From the NCBI GenBank assembly GCA_025667525.1, contig JANFOE010000191.1, forward strand, positions 1,736,001 to 1,800,000: 64,000 bases of DNA. The letters are read 5' to 3'. The stretch comes from Glebionis coronaria. Taxonomy: Eukaryota; Streptophyta; Magnoliopsida; Asterales; Asteraceae. Below the pieces are notes generated by a model. It had not been told where the DNA came from, did not search any database, and saw nothing but the letters and a program-made list of their open reading frames with translations. This document shows, one piece after another, positions 13,301-22,922 of the stretch. The position numbers and the translations under genes were made by a program. Every line of letters begins with the position of its first letter. Position 1 is the stretch's first letter.

Positions 13301-13656
13301 TTAATGGCGTCATGTGGAACATCCTTAAACTTGCTAGTGGCGGTGAGACGGTTAAAATTCCTAATATGGTAATGCGGGTTGTCTTTCTCGTGACCTCTAA
13401 ATTTATTTGCTTGCAACATCGACATTAAACCAGTCTTAATTACGAAATTCTCCGCAAGGATGGCGGGAATCACAATAGCCTCTCCAAAACCCTCGGTGGA
13501 TGCTTGTAGCAACTCCATCATAGTAAGATTAGCCATGACGACTTCTTGTTCTACAATAGGTTCAACAATTGGAGGTTCTTCAACAATCAACGTCTCTTGA
13601 TTGGCTTGCTTTTGAAGTCGTTTACGAGCTCGTTTTGCTTGATTACGAGTGATCAT
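10330..13656 (-). CDS. Gag-protease fusion protein with novel C-terminus (no RT or integrase)
   Basis: This is an uninterrupted ORF of about 1108 residues. I chose the ATG at 13656 (M-I-T-R-N), matching gag starts in E and A; the upstream in-frame GTG is unlikely in a plant. Domains: gag core about 85-240 (HYHIRNFNRL, LTWADLVSKF, MAWERFKEML); CCHC-type knuckle CLSCGGAHDLSKC about 313-325; Q/N-rich about 340-430; charged likely coiled coil about 440-540; retropepsin-like region with D-L-G-A-S about 730 and I-L-G-R-S-F about 800. Homology to E continues to just before RT (HLEHSFLKSVDKLPV against HLEYAFLEGDDKLPV), then stops. About 245 unrelated residues follow: acidic and lysine-rich patches, a hydrophobic stretch (VLPIVPPFYFSSLFF) and two I-F-D-P-G-I motifs. 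It probably makes a virus-like particle with self-cleavage; the tail's role is unknown. Confidence 0.85.
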   Translation of the reverse strand: MITRNQAKRARKRLQKQANQETLIVEEPPIVEPIVEQEVVMANLTMMELLQASTEGFGEAIVIPAILAENFVIKTGLMSMLQANKFRGHEKDNPHYHIRNFNRLTATSKFKDVPHDAIKMMLFPYSLDGPAKIWLEKEPPNSILTWADLVSKFVNKFFPPSKTTHLKNEISRFVQRNNESFSMAWERFKEMLHECPHHDFTELHQVDTFYNGLNDHERDYLNAAAGGNFLCKTTNEALQIIENRSKVYNPRNIPSVANMGSSSSSQSSHSINALHDEANEENRFFDRFANLMSHWKAQEASNSASVKAVAKSCLSCGGAHDLSKCITADGNTSSAYVATGTYNQNGQGSRPNQAPPNQNVNSYRNNNQGNYQGNTRNYNKGNYQSGNGQISNQNQNRDFQNTTQGFQNAHTKNLQGEFLDYAKANDAKFDNMQREMISLRSELKNELKNELANELKTHANKMEGNVQRLQQNQQKMELGQHEIKQELLKADARQSKFEDRMAKMFEAIMCKPSSSGGLPSDTINNLRGEMKVITTRSGKTFKEPISRPRTSKEKEIEKEPEVMVEKEHITIPRSTAHTTPTVEPIPIVEPEFPRPLPNDQPTPPLPYPSRRNKEKLQERNKQQIELFIKMVQQVHFDVSLADALLYMPRFASTFKSMMSDKEKLSKLANCSSVYLNRIPEKVGDPEKFLIPFDIQDMKECLALADLGASINLMPFSIWKSLSLPALIPSNMSIEMADHSTILACGVAEDVFVKVGKFYYPVDFIVVDIPIDRKVPLILGRSFLDTSRALIDVHARKITLRFNEEELVINATQNSNLSHVYSIATLNHGHSTNVVCKEFSPRVLGNIAKNNLPFPPPVEVMSVKPTKKKPSILESKNPSPHLEHSFLKSVDKLPVSTEDLTDDEYVDPDGEVFFVDKRFENLPPPKPKRFQNVRIFSVTNIVLETPNIFDIIKKGFHKESSKDKKGKDFKYDLIDFSTNLTPSSPRVLSATNSSTPFDDVLCGLSMGEAPYVPSSLSTEDEIFDPGISCKGKSRSSTDAINGKSFYLLGASLPRVAQTFVLPIVPPFYFSSLFFKLFEFMAHVEVALICFSKENENAIFDPGILHHLRT

Positions 13657-14385
13657 AAACTTCACGAAGAATGGGAGGTGAGCAAAGAAGATTCTTTTTG
13701 GGTTTTTTGTGAATTTTCAATTTTTTTTTGTGTTTTTGATGATATTTAATTTTTTTGGATTTTGGTGTATCTTCGTAGACAACAATCTACAAAACCTCTC
13801 CTCGAATCAAACTCTTGATTAAAGAAGCCTCAAAGGAATGAAAACGATCACGTGGAGTGAACGCCTTCGAATGACTTTAGAACTTGGGTGAAAACCAAAT
13901 TGTTCAAGAGGGTTTAATCACAAAGAAAACCAAGCAAATATAGTATACGTAATAATACTTTGGGCGGCAAAACCCTCGATTAGCCTTCAATCTCAAAATA
14001 CTCACAAGCAAGCGGGGAAACGAGGCGGCGCGAAGCACTTAAGAGCCTTTTTCCTTAGGGTATATTTTATAATACCCGCCTTATACCCACCTTATAGTTT
14101 GTCTCTTTTAAAATCGAGCTTCACGAAAGTATTTATCTATTTTTGCCTTTTTCTTTTTGTTTGAGATTCGAATACAATAATTAGGAGATCAAATCCCAAT
14201 TAAGGTTGTGTTTTCACACTTTTGGAGATATTGTAAATTTATTGTGATACTTAATACAATATAGTAATAATATTTGTACAAGAAAAACCAAGAAAACCGA
14301 TAATACGTATTAGTAGAGTTCTACTAATACAAATACTATTTGGTTAATATTAAAAACAACAATGCAAATTAATCACGACACACCT
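13657..14385 (-). other. Untranslated leader of element F
   Basis: This leader is highly similar to those of E and A. It contains the perfect 11-bp stem at 14307-14317 and 14320-14330 (GTATTAGTAGA / TCTACTAATAC). Only the two loop bases differ among the three elements. No ORF is supported. Confidence 0.8.
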
Positions 14386-14402
14386 CCCCGGCAGCGGCGC
14401 CA
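14386..14402 (-). promoter_or_regulatory. Primer-binding site of element F (tRNA-Asp type)
   Basis: On the minus strand TGGCGCCGCTGCCGGGG lies 3 bp after the 5' LTR end at 14406. It has the same single mismatch to tRNA-Asp as element A. Confidence 0.87.
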
Positions 14403-14405
14403 AAG

Positions 14406-17400
14406 TGATTGTGGTAAAATACACCTTTTAGGAAAAAGGCGTAAAAGCGGTAAGAATTGAACAAATGACTTTAGGAAAAATCAAGTGTTAATGACCCAAT
14501 TAAATTCGTTTCCCAAGGAGGTATATGTGTGTGACTAAGATGTACAAGATTTGAGATTAATATTTGGTTTAGAATGGGATTAGAAGAGAAAATGACGAAG
14601 ACGTAAAAATAAAAATTAACACAAAATCACTACTAGAAAGTTAAAACGTAGAAGCTTAAAAACCACAAAAATAAAAATAAATTCTAAAAATTACCAAAAA
14701 ATTACCAAAAATCAAAAATAATAAACTAAGAGTTTACCAATGATCAAAACTTTTTCAAACCTTTTAAATAATTAAATATTCCATTTTTAAATGCTAATTA
14801 AAGCCCTAAAAATCAAATAAATTATTAAAAAGCCCAAATAAAGATTTTTCAATTGATAAACCTCTAAAATGACCTAAAATGATTAAAAGCTATTTTTAGA
14901 AATTTTAAAACTAATAAAAACTATTTAAAATGATTTAAAAACTATTAAAACTCAAAATAATTATAAAAATTAATCTAAAAGTGATAAAATTATTCTAAAA
15001 GTTGCTAAATTCCTATTTTATTGTATTAAATCTAAGAAAAATATAAAAAAGTTGGAAAAAGTGAAATTTGAAAAAATAATATTAAAATAATAATAAAATA
15101 ATATTAAAAATCCAAAAATGATAAAAAATTCTAAAAACTTGCAAACTAGTTTATTTTAACCTAAATAATCAGAAAATGAAAGTGAAATTACCAAAATACC
15201 CCTAATGGGCCCTCAAATGGGCCAAATCCAAATTCAGTCAACACAAATGGGCTTTTGGACCCAAAAAGTCAAACTTGGCCCAATTGACTTGGAAAATCCC
15301 TATCTGACTTAAAATTCAATTCTAAGAACAAAACTCTAAAGGCCCAAAAGCTGAAAATGTGCTTATCACAGCTTATTGAACACAAAGCTTATTCTTATTG
15401 GGCTTTTCAGCCCATTAAGCCATAAGCTAATGCCATAAGCTCTAATTTGACACACAACCCTCTTTTTGGATGCTTAAGAGATCTGTCAAAAGAAATTTCA
15501 AATAAGCTCACTCAATAAGCCAGAAAATAGAAAAGCAAAATTCCACAAAACGGCAAAATAGTCGGGTTTGAGATTTAGGGCACCTCAGAAGCTCTAGTTT
15601 GTTGCAAAAGCTCACAAATAGCTTAACTAAGAATAATCAATCAAGAAAATCACAAAAAGCCAAGTAGAAAAAGCTATAGGAGCAAATAAGCTGGCTGAAA
15701 AAGCCAAATAAGCTAGTTTTCTAGCAAAAGCTTAACCAAAAGACTTGTAACCTTCCAGATTTGATATTAAGCTGAGAAAAATGATTTCTATTACCAAAGA
15801 TAAGTTGTTGCATGTATCAATAAGCAAAACATATTCAAATAAGCTTGAAACCAAGTTTGACCAAAAGTCAAACGCTGATAAGTTGAAATCAAACGCTAAC
15901 AGGAACAAAGTAGGCGTTGACATACTTAATGAAGTGTAAGGACTTGTTTTTCACCCTGCTGGTCAAGGTTTGAGTGCAAACCTTGTGAATCAAGGCTTAC
16001 TAGTTGGGTAAACTTGATGTGTTTTGGCACAAATAAGCCAATAAGCCAGAAAGCTTATAAGCTTTGAACAAAGCAATCCAAATAGCCAAAAACCAATCAT
16101 AAGCAGCACACAAATAAGGTCCAAGCAACAAAACCACAATCCTTATGCTGGAAATTACAAGGCAACACCAAATGAGGTGGTCACTTTGCTGATGCAAATG
16201 ACCACTTCAGCAGACTTTGATAAGCTATAAAAATCACAATAAGCCACCAAATTCAACAAGCAGATAACCAATAGATAGCTTATCACCCCAACTATTCCCA
16301 AACCAAATTTCAGACCTTAGATCCAACAAACAAAGAAGTTATTGGATCTGATGTGTTTGACCAAATTCAAAACCAATTTTATCAGATTTTTGCAAAACTT
16401 AGAATCCCTTTTTCAAACTTTCAGAAAGTAAACCAATGACTAAAACTTGTATATTAGAGCTTGTTTAGACTTTCCAAACCCTAAGAACCAAGGGCACAAG
16501 GCCACAAGGCCTTGTGAACCAGTAATCCCAAACAACCCTTAACCAACCACTTTTCAAAGAAACTTGTGATTTCTTCTAATAACCTACTGATTTTAATGAT
16601 CAAAAACACTTACTAGGCAGCAACTAACACAATCAAAAACATAAATCACCAGCACAAACACAAATACTCAAAACCAAAGCACAAAATCCAAAACAGGCAT
16701 AAACATGAAATTTTTAGGGGAATCTTAACAAGAGCTTATACCTGCCTTCCACAACATCCTAGGAAGGCCAGCAATGCTCCTTGGACCTTGTTCAACAACT
16801 AGAACAAGACCAAGGTACTTCAACAAGGATGATCAAAGCCTGCTGATGTTCAAAGCAGAACAAGGCTTTGATTATGATATATCTTCAACACAAGCAACAA
16901 ACAACTCAACCAAGGGCTCTAATCCCTTCACAAGATTGGTGTCAACAAGCTTGTAAGAGCTTATAGCAGATGGTCAAGGGTTAGTACACAAAATAACCAA
17001 AACAGAACCTAGGATTTCAAGGTTTTCAAACCTTAAAAACCTAATGAAACAAGACGTGCCTTAACCATAAGATAAAGGTAGGCCTTAACAATCAAATGGA
17101 ACTCAGAATTAGGCTACTCAAACACCAAACTTTTAACTAAATCAAAAAGAGATTTCAAATTTCAGAAATTCAAATTTTATTTAAGCTTAAAAAGGAATTA
17201 TAAAGATTGATAGCCTAAAACTGGAACAAAGGGACTATCACATGTTGAGGTCTCCTTTTATAGGCAAATGCCTGGCTAAACACTATTCACAAACCCTAGA
17301 AGTGAATTTCCCTAAATGCCCTAAGTCCTTCTAGACGTTTTCTTCATTTGAGCTGTCCAAATTGATCCTGGATGTTCATTTTAGCTTTGTGATGAAGCAA

Positions 17401-18331
17401 TGAATCATAGCTGTTGATTTGGACATGTCACTTAACTTGGAGGCCAAGTTGCATTCTGATTGGTGGAAAGGGAATTGGGGGTGGGGTCCATAGTGAGTGG
17501 GAGTGAGGGTTTTTGGTGTGGGATGCGTTTAAGGTAAGGTGAATCAAACGTGTGCCAAGGTAATTTCATTTTACCCTTTGATTTAAGTGGTGTAAAATCT
17601 GGGCTGGTAAAAGTGAATAGTACTCTTTTTGATCCGTTTTTGGTGGATTGGAGAAGTGTTTGGCGCAAATACTTGTTTGAATGTTTCAAATGCACACTTT
17701 CAGTCCTTCTTTTTCCTTTCTTTTGTCAATTGCAAGTAAACTTCTATCAGCGCCCATTTATACTTGTAACAACTTTCACCACTTGGCAATTTTGGCACAT
17801 AACTTTTCAAAAGGGTTTTCAAAGGTTAATTTTGGAACTTTTTGCCATTTTGAGATATTTCAAGGACTGATTTTGAACATTGTTGATCTTCAAAGGTCTT
17901 CATTGTACTTTTGACTTCATGAGGGACCATTATTGGCAATTTTGATTTGTTGAGGGACTAATCTTGCCATTTCTTCAAAGTTGAGGGACCTTTTGTGTAA
18001 TTTTGACAATCTTAAGGGACCAAACTTGTAATTATGAATATACAAGGGTTTTAAGTGTCATTTCTTTAATAATTGAGGATCAATCTTGTTTGTCTTCAAG
18101 TCTTCAAGGTACTTTGTTGAGAATTCCATGATTAAGGCCTGGTTCTTTGTACGGCTTCGTTTCTCGTGTCCGTTTTTCCTTGTAACTTGTGATCTTTTGT
18201 GTTTTTCACGATATCCATACCTAAAATACACAAGTAAACAAACACAAGCATATATATGGTATTTTATGACATTTTTATGCATTTAAAGCCCGAAAAGAAC
18301 GATGAGATCATGTATAAATGCCATCTCATCA
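14406..18331 (-). mobile_element. Element F 5' LTR
   Basis: This 3926-bp LTR starts TGATGAGATGG at 18331 (minus) and ends CAATCA at 14406. Its TATA box is at 17255-17262 (minus). The ORFs of 60-106 codons visible in both F LTRs are not supported as genes. Confidence 0.92.
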
Positions 18332-18336
18332 TAAGT
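18332..18336. repeat. Target-site duplication of element F (TAAGT)
   Basis: TAAGT at 4160-4164 and 18332-18336 flanks F. The uninterrupted target is visible in E's 3' LTR at about 37446 (GGTAAGTTTTTCAAG), which confirms the insertion point. Confidence 0.94.
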
Positions 18337-20939
18337 TTTTCAAGTTTGAAAAAGCTTGAAAGAAGGTTTCTGATTTTGCTTATTTTTGTGTATTAACCCT
18401 TAGCCATAAGCTATAAGCTCTTGCAAGCTTGTTGACACCAAGCTTGTGAAGGGATTAGAGCCCTTGGTTGAGTTGTTTGCTGCTTGTGTTGAAGAAATCA
18501 AGTCCTTGAGGTTCTACTTTGAACCATCAACCAAGGCAGTCTTGCATCTCCTTTGTTGAAGTACCTTGGTCTTGTTCTAGTTGTTGAACAAGGTCCAAGG
18601 AGCATAGCTGGCCCTCCTAGGATGTTGTGGAGGGCAGTTATAACCTCTTGTTAAGATTCCTCTAAAAAATTTCATGTTACTGCCTGTTTTGGATTTTGAG
18701 ATTTGATTTTGTGTTCTTGTGTTTGTGCTGGTTATTTTTGTGTTTGATTGTGTTAGTTGGTGCCAAGTAAGTGTTTTTGATCATTAAAATCAGTAGGTTG
18801 TTTGAAGGATTAAGAAGTTTGTTTGAAAAGTGGTTGATTAAGGGTTGTTTGGGATTACTGGTTCATAAGGCCTTGTGGCATTGAGCCCTTGGTTCTTAAG
18901 GTTTGGGAAGTCTAAACAAGTCTTAATATACAAGTTTTAGTCATTGGTTAAGTTTCTACAAGTTTGGAAAAGGGATTTGAAGTTTTTCAAAAATCTGATA
19001 AAAGTGGTTTTGGAATTGGTCAAACACATCAGATCCAATAACTTCTTTGTTACTTGGATCTAACGTCTGAAATCAGGTTTGGGAATAGTTTGGGTGATAA
19101 GCTATCTATAGGTTATCTGGTTGTTGAATTTGGTGGCTTATTGTGATTGCTATAGCTTATCAAAGTTTGCTGAAGTGGTCATTTGCATCAGCAAAGTGAC
19201 CACCTCATTTTGTGCTTGCATTTGTTATCCTAGTGTATGCCTTGTGATTTTGCTGTTTGGAACTTGTTTATGTGCTGCTTGTGAGTGGATTTTGCTATTT
19301 TGTGTGCTTTGAATCTGGCTTATAAGCTAACTGGCTTATTAAGCCCTTATTGCCAAAATTTGCCATCAAAAGGTCAACTGACCTCTTGATTCACAAGGCC
19401 TCCTCCTTGAGTCCTTCACAAAATTTGCTTATAACAAGCCCATATACCATTCCTGATCATTTGGTGAACTTTGGAGTACTTTGACTTTTGGTCAAATAAG
19501 CACAAATTGGCTTATTTCTGAGAACTGCTTATTGGCACATGCAACAACTTGGCTTTTGTAATAGAGATCATTTTTCTTAGCTTAATATCAAGTTTGGAAG
19601 GTTACAAGTCTTTTGGTTAAGCTTTTGCTAGAAAACTAGCTTATTTGGCTTTTTCAGCCAGCTTATTTGCTCTTACAGCTTATTCTACTTGGCTTTTTGT
19701 GATTTTCTTGATTGATTATTCTTAGTTAAGCTATTTGTGAACTTTTGCAACAAACTAGAGCTTCTGAGGTGCCCTAAATCTCAAACCCGACTATTTTGTC
19801 TTTTAGTGAATTTTTACTTTGCTTATTTCTGGCTTATTGAGTGTGCTTTTTCAAAATTTCTTTTTACAGATCTCATAAGCATCCCAAAAGAAGGTTGTGT
19901 GTCAAATTAGAGCTTATGGCATTGGCTTATTGCTTAATGGGCTGAAAAGCCCAATAAGAATAAGCTACCTGCTTATTAAGCTGTGATAAGCTCACATTCA
20001 GCTTTTGGGCCTTTAGAGTTTTGTTCTTAGAATTAAATTTTGAGTCAGATAGGGCTTTTCTAAGTCAATTGGGCCAAGTTTGACTTTTTGGGCCCAAAAA
20101 CCCATTAAGGTTGACTGTTTTTGGTTTTGGCCCATTTGAGGGCCCAATAGGGGTATTCTAGTCATTTCACTTTGATTTCTGATTATTTAGGTTAAAATAA
20201 ACTAGTTTGCAAGTTTTTAGAATATCTTTATAATTTTGGGATTTTTAATATTATTTTAATATTATTTTATTATTATTTTTTAAATTTCACATTTTCCAAC
20301 TTTTTATATTTTTCTTAGCTTTAATACATTAAAATAGGAATTTAGCAACTTTTAGAATAATTTTATCACTTTTAGATTAGTTTTTATAATTATTTTAAGT
20401 TTTAATAGTTTTTAAATCATTTTAAATAGTTTTTATTAGTTTAAAAATATCTAAAAATAGTTTTTAATCTTTTTAGGTCATTTTAGAGGTTTACCAATTG
20501 AAAAATCTTAATTTGGGCTTTTTGATAATTTATTTTATTTTTAGGGCTTTAATTAGTATTTAAAAATTGAATATTTAATTATTTAAAAGGTTTGAAAAAG
20601 TTTTGATCATTAGTAAACTCTTAATTTATTAATTTTGATTTTTGGTGAATTTTTGGTAATTTTTAGAATTAATTTTTATTTTTTGCAGTTTTTACGGTTT
20701 TACGTTTTATCATTCTAGTAGTAATTTTCACGTCTTCGTCATTTTCTTTTCTCATCCCCTTCTAAACCAATCATTAATCACAAACATTTAACAAGTTTTT
20801 CACACACATATACCTCCTTGGGAAACGAACTTCATAAGGGTCATTAACACTTGGTTTTTCTAAAATCATTTGTTTAATACTTACCGCTCATTTACTCTCT
20901 TTTGTTTTCCTAAACAAGAGGTGTAATTTACCACAATCA
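18337..20939 (+). mobile_element. Element E 5' LTR, right part
   Basis: This continues the LTR interrupted at 4164 and matches 3' LTR positions from about 37451 to 40056. It has the GCTTAT-rich block (about 19100-20010), then a run of about 700 bp that is very AT-rich, and ends ACCACAATCA. No gene is seen. Confidence 0.92.
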
Positions 20940-20942
20940 TTT

Positions 20943-20959
20943 TGGCGCCACTGCCGGGG
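20943..20959 (+). promoter_or_regulatory. Primer-binding site of element E (tRNA-Asp type)
   Basis: TGGCGCCACTGCCGGGG lies 3 bp after the LTR end. It differs from the tRNA-Asp complement at two adjacent bases in the middle. Confidence 0.84.
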
Positions 20960-21689
20960 AGGTGTGTCGTGATTAATTTGTATTGTTGTTTTTAATATTA
21001 ACCATAAATAGTATTTGTATTAGTAGAAATCTACTAATACGTATTATCGGTTTTCTTGGTTTTTCTTGTGAAAATATTATTACTATATTGTATTAAGTAT
21101 CACAACAAATAAACAATATCTCCAAAAGTGTGAAAACACAACCTTAATTGGGATTTCATCACTCAATTATTGTATTCGAATCTCAAACAAAAAGAAAAGG
21201 AAAAAATAGATAAATACTTTCGTGAAGCTCGATTTTGAAAAATACAAACTATAAGGTGGGTATAAGGCGGGTATTATAAAATATACCCTAAGGAAAAAGG
21301 CTCTTAAGTGTTCCGCGCCGCCTCGTTTCCCCGCTTGCTTGTGAGTATTTTGAGATTGAAGGCTAATCGAGGGTTTTGCCGCCCAAAGTATTATTACGTA
21401 TAATATATTTGCTTGGTTTCTTTGTGATTAAAACCTCTTGAACAATTTGGTTTTCACCAAAGTTCTAAAGTCATTCGAAGGCGTTCACTCCACGTGATCA
21501 TTTTCATTCCTTTGAGGCTTCTTTAATCAAGAGTTTAATTCGAGGAGAGATTTTGTAGATTGTTGTCTACGAAGATACACCAAAATCCAAAAAAAAAATT
21601 AAATACAATCAAAAACACAAAAAAATTGAAAATTCACAAAACACCCAAAAAGAATATTCTTTGCTCACCTCCTATTCTTCGTGAAGTTT
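20960..21689 (+). other. Untranslated leader of element E
   Basis: This is colinear with the leaders of A and F. It carries the 11-bp stem GTATTAGTAGA (21017-21027) and TCTACTAATAC (21030-21040) with loop AA. A pyrimidine-containing stretch with ACCTCC just before the gag ATG is shared with A and F. No ORF is supported. Confidence 0.8.
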
Positions 21690-22059
21690 ATGATCACTCG
21701 TAATCAAGCAAAACGAGCTCGTAAACATCTTCAAAAGCAAGCCAATCAAGAGACGTTGATTGTTGAACAACCTCCAATTGTTGAACCTATTGTAGAACAA
21801 GAAGTCGTAATGGCTAATCGTACTATGATGGAGTTGCTACAAGCACCCACCGAGGGTTTTGGAGAGGCCATTGTGATTCCCGCTATCCTTGCGGAGAATT
21901 TCGAGATTAAGACGGGTTTAATGTCGATGTTGCAAGCAAATAAGTTTAGAGTTCATGAGAAAGACAACCCGCACTATCACATTAGGAATTTTAATCGTCT
22001 CACCGCCACTACCAAGTTTAAGGATGTTCCACATGACGCCATTAAGATGATGTTGTTTC
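21690..22059 (+). pseudogene. gag: Element E gag, N-terminal fragment
   Basis: ATG at 21690 (M-I-T-R-N-Q-A-K-R-A-R); the in-frame GTG nine bases upstream is ignored. It encodes about the first 123 residues of gag, including HYHIRNFNRLTAT and HDAIKMMLF. Copia element K then cuts it at 22060. The reading frame resumes at 28773 once K and one GTTTC copy are removed. Confidence 0.9.
22055..22059. repeat. Target-site duplication of element K (GTTTC)
   Basis: GTTTC at 22055-22059 and 28768-28772 flanks K. Elements A and F show the empty site in gag (GTTGTTTCCATAC). Confidence 0.94.
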
Positions 22060-22381
22060 TGTTGGAAATACGTTTTTACGTATTTATGAAGGATCGGTCG
22101 CTCCAACGATATATTATTGTATTAGGCTCGTGATCCAGTTTGTACTAAATATAGTCCATATAGCCCACATGTAGGGTGGGCTATATATACCCCTCCTAGC
22201 ATGTTAGGAGGGGTGGTTCATTCATTTACAACATTTCATTAATCTAATCTCACTTTCTCTCTCTATTTTTCTTTCCTCTCCTTTCTCTCTCTACACCACC
22301 ATCTCCTTCTTCCCCATTTCCACCATCAAATCCTTAGATCTATCCATCATTTATCAAATCCTTAGATTCCGTAGACCTTCA
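22060..22381 (+). mobile_element. Element K 5' LTR
   Basis: It starts TGTTGGAAATACG and ends GACCTTCA. It contains three perfect inverted repeats: AAATACGT/ACGTATTT (22066-22073, 22078-22085), ATAGCCCA/TGGGCTAT (22160-22167, 22177-22184), and ACCCCTCCTA/TAGGAGGGGT (22189-22198, 22205-22214). Confidence 0.93.
22182..22306 (+). promoter_or_regulatory. Element K promoter: TATA box, hairpin and CT-rich tract
   Basis: TATATATA at 22182-22189 is followed at once by a 10-bp hairpin. A CT-rich tract at about 22250-22306 (repeated CTCTCTCT) follows. TATA plus a downstream CT patch is a common plant promoter and 5' UTR layout. The transcription start is not determined. Confidence 0.6.
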
Positions 22382-22383
22382 AT

Positions 22384-22396
22384 TGGTATCAAGAGC
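22384..22396 (+). promoter_or_regulatory. Primer-binding site of element K (initiator tRNA-Met type)
   Basis: TGGTATCAAGAGC lies 2 bp after the LTR end. The usual plant Copia site is TGGTATCAGAGC; here there is one extra A. Confidence 0.82.
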
Positions 22397-22922
22397 CATG
22401 GTTAAATCTTAGGATTTGTATTTTTTTATCTATTGATTTGATTGAAATTTTTTAATAATCTTTTTGTTTTATTTTTTTTATTTTTTTTTTTGTTAAAATC
22501 GACATTTAATTTATTTCTTATCATATTTTATTTTTTTTAATTTTAGTAAAGTAACATTTTTCAAATTAAGTTTACCTTTTATTTTATTTTTTATATTTTT
22601 AAAATTAATTTTTTTTAGGTAAGTTAATTTTGAATATTTTGTCAATTGATATTTTTTGGTATTAGTACATTGTGTTAAGGCGGTTATTTCGAAAGAAACA
22701 AAGTAGTAAAATATTTGACGAGTCAACAGTGACGAGTCAAAAGTGACGAGTCCAAGTGACAAGATTTAGTTGACGGGCGTTATTTTTTTTTTTGAGTAAG
22801 CCGACTTTGATTTGGTCTCCGGTTTATTTTCTCTTCGTTTGAGCCGACAACATCTTTTGAACCGATTCGACTTGCAAAAACCCGACAACAACAACATCCA
22901 CATCATTTTTCCTCGATTACCA
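22397..22922 (+). other. Untranslated leader of element K
   Basis: This is strongly T- and A-rich, especially at 22420-22660, and then a GACGAGTCAA / GTGACGAGTC triplet repeat at about 22717-22760 (three GACGAGTC copies). The frame of gag is open from 22812, but the first ATG in it is at 22923. Confidence 0.7.

Larger units (their letters stand above)
4165..18331 (-). mobile_element. Element F: non-autonomous Athila-like element, reverse orientation
   Basis: This 14,167-bp element is inserted in E's 5' LTR and flanked by TAAGT (4160-4164 and 18332-18336). Read on the minus strand: 5' LTR 18331-14406, primer site, leader, one long gag-protease fusion ORF, about 2.2 kb of post-coding DNA, polypurine tract, 3' LTR 8067-4165. 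There is no RT, RNase H or integrase. In a 310-bp sample the LTRs differ by about 8 substitutions (about 2.6%), plus small indels. It must have moved with enzymes made elsewhere; its close similarity to E in leader, gag and LTR makes an E-like element the likely helper. Confidence 0.92.

Noticed and set aside
22717..22760. GACGAGTC repeats in K's leader as a regulatory array.
   Set aside because: Only three short copies over about 45 bp; too little to separate from chance.
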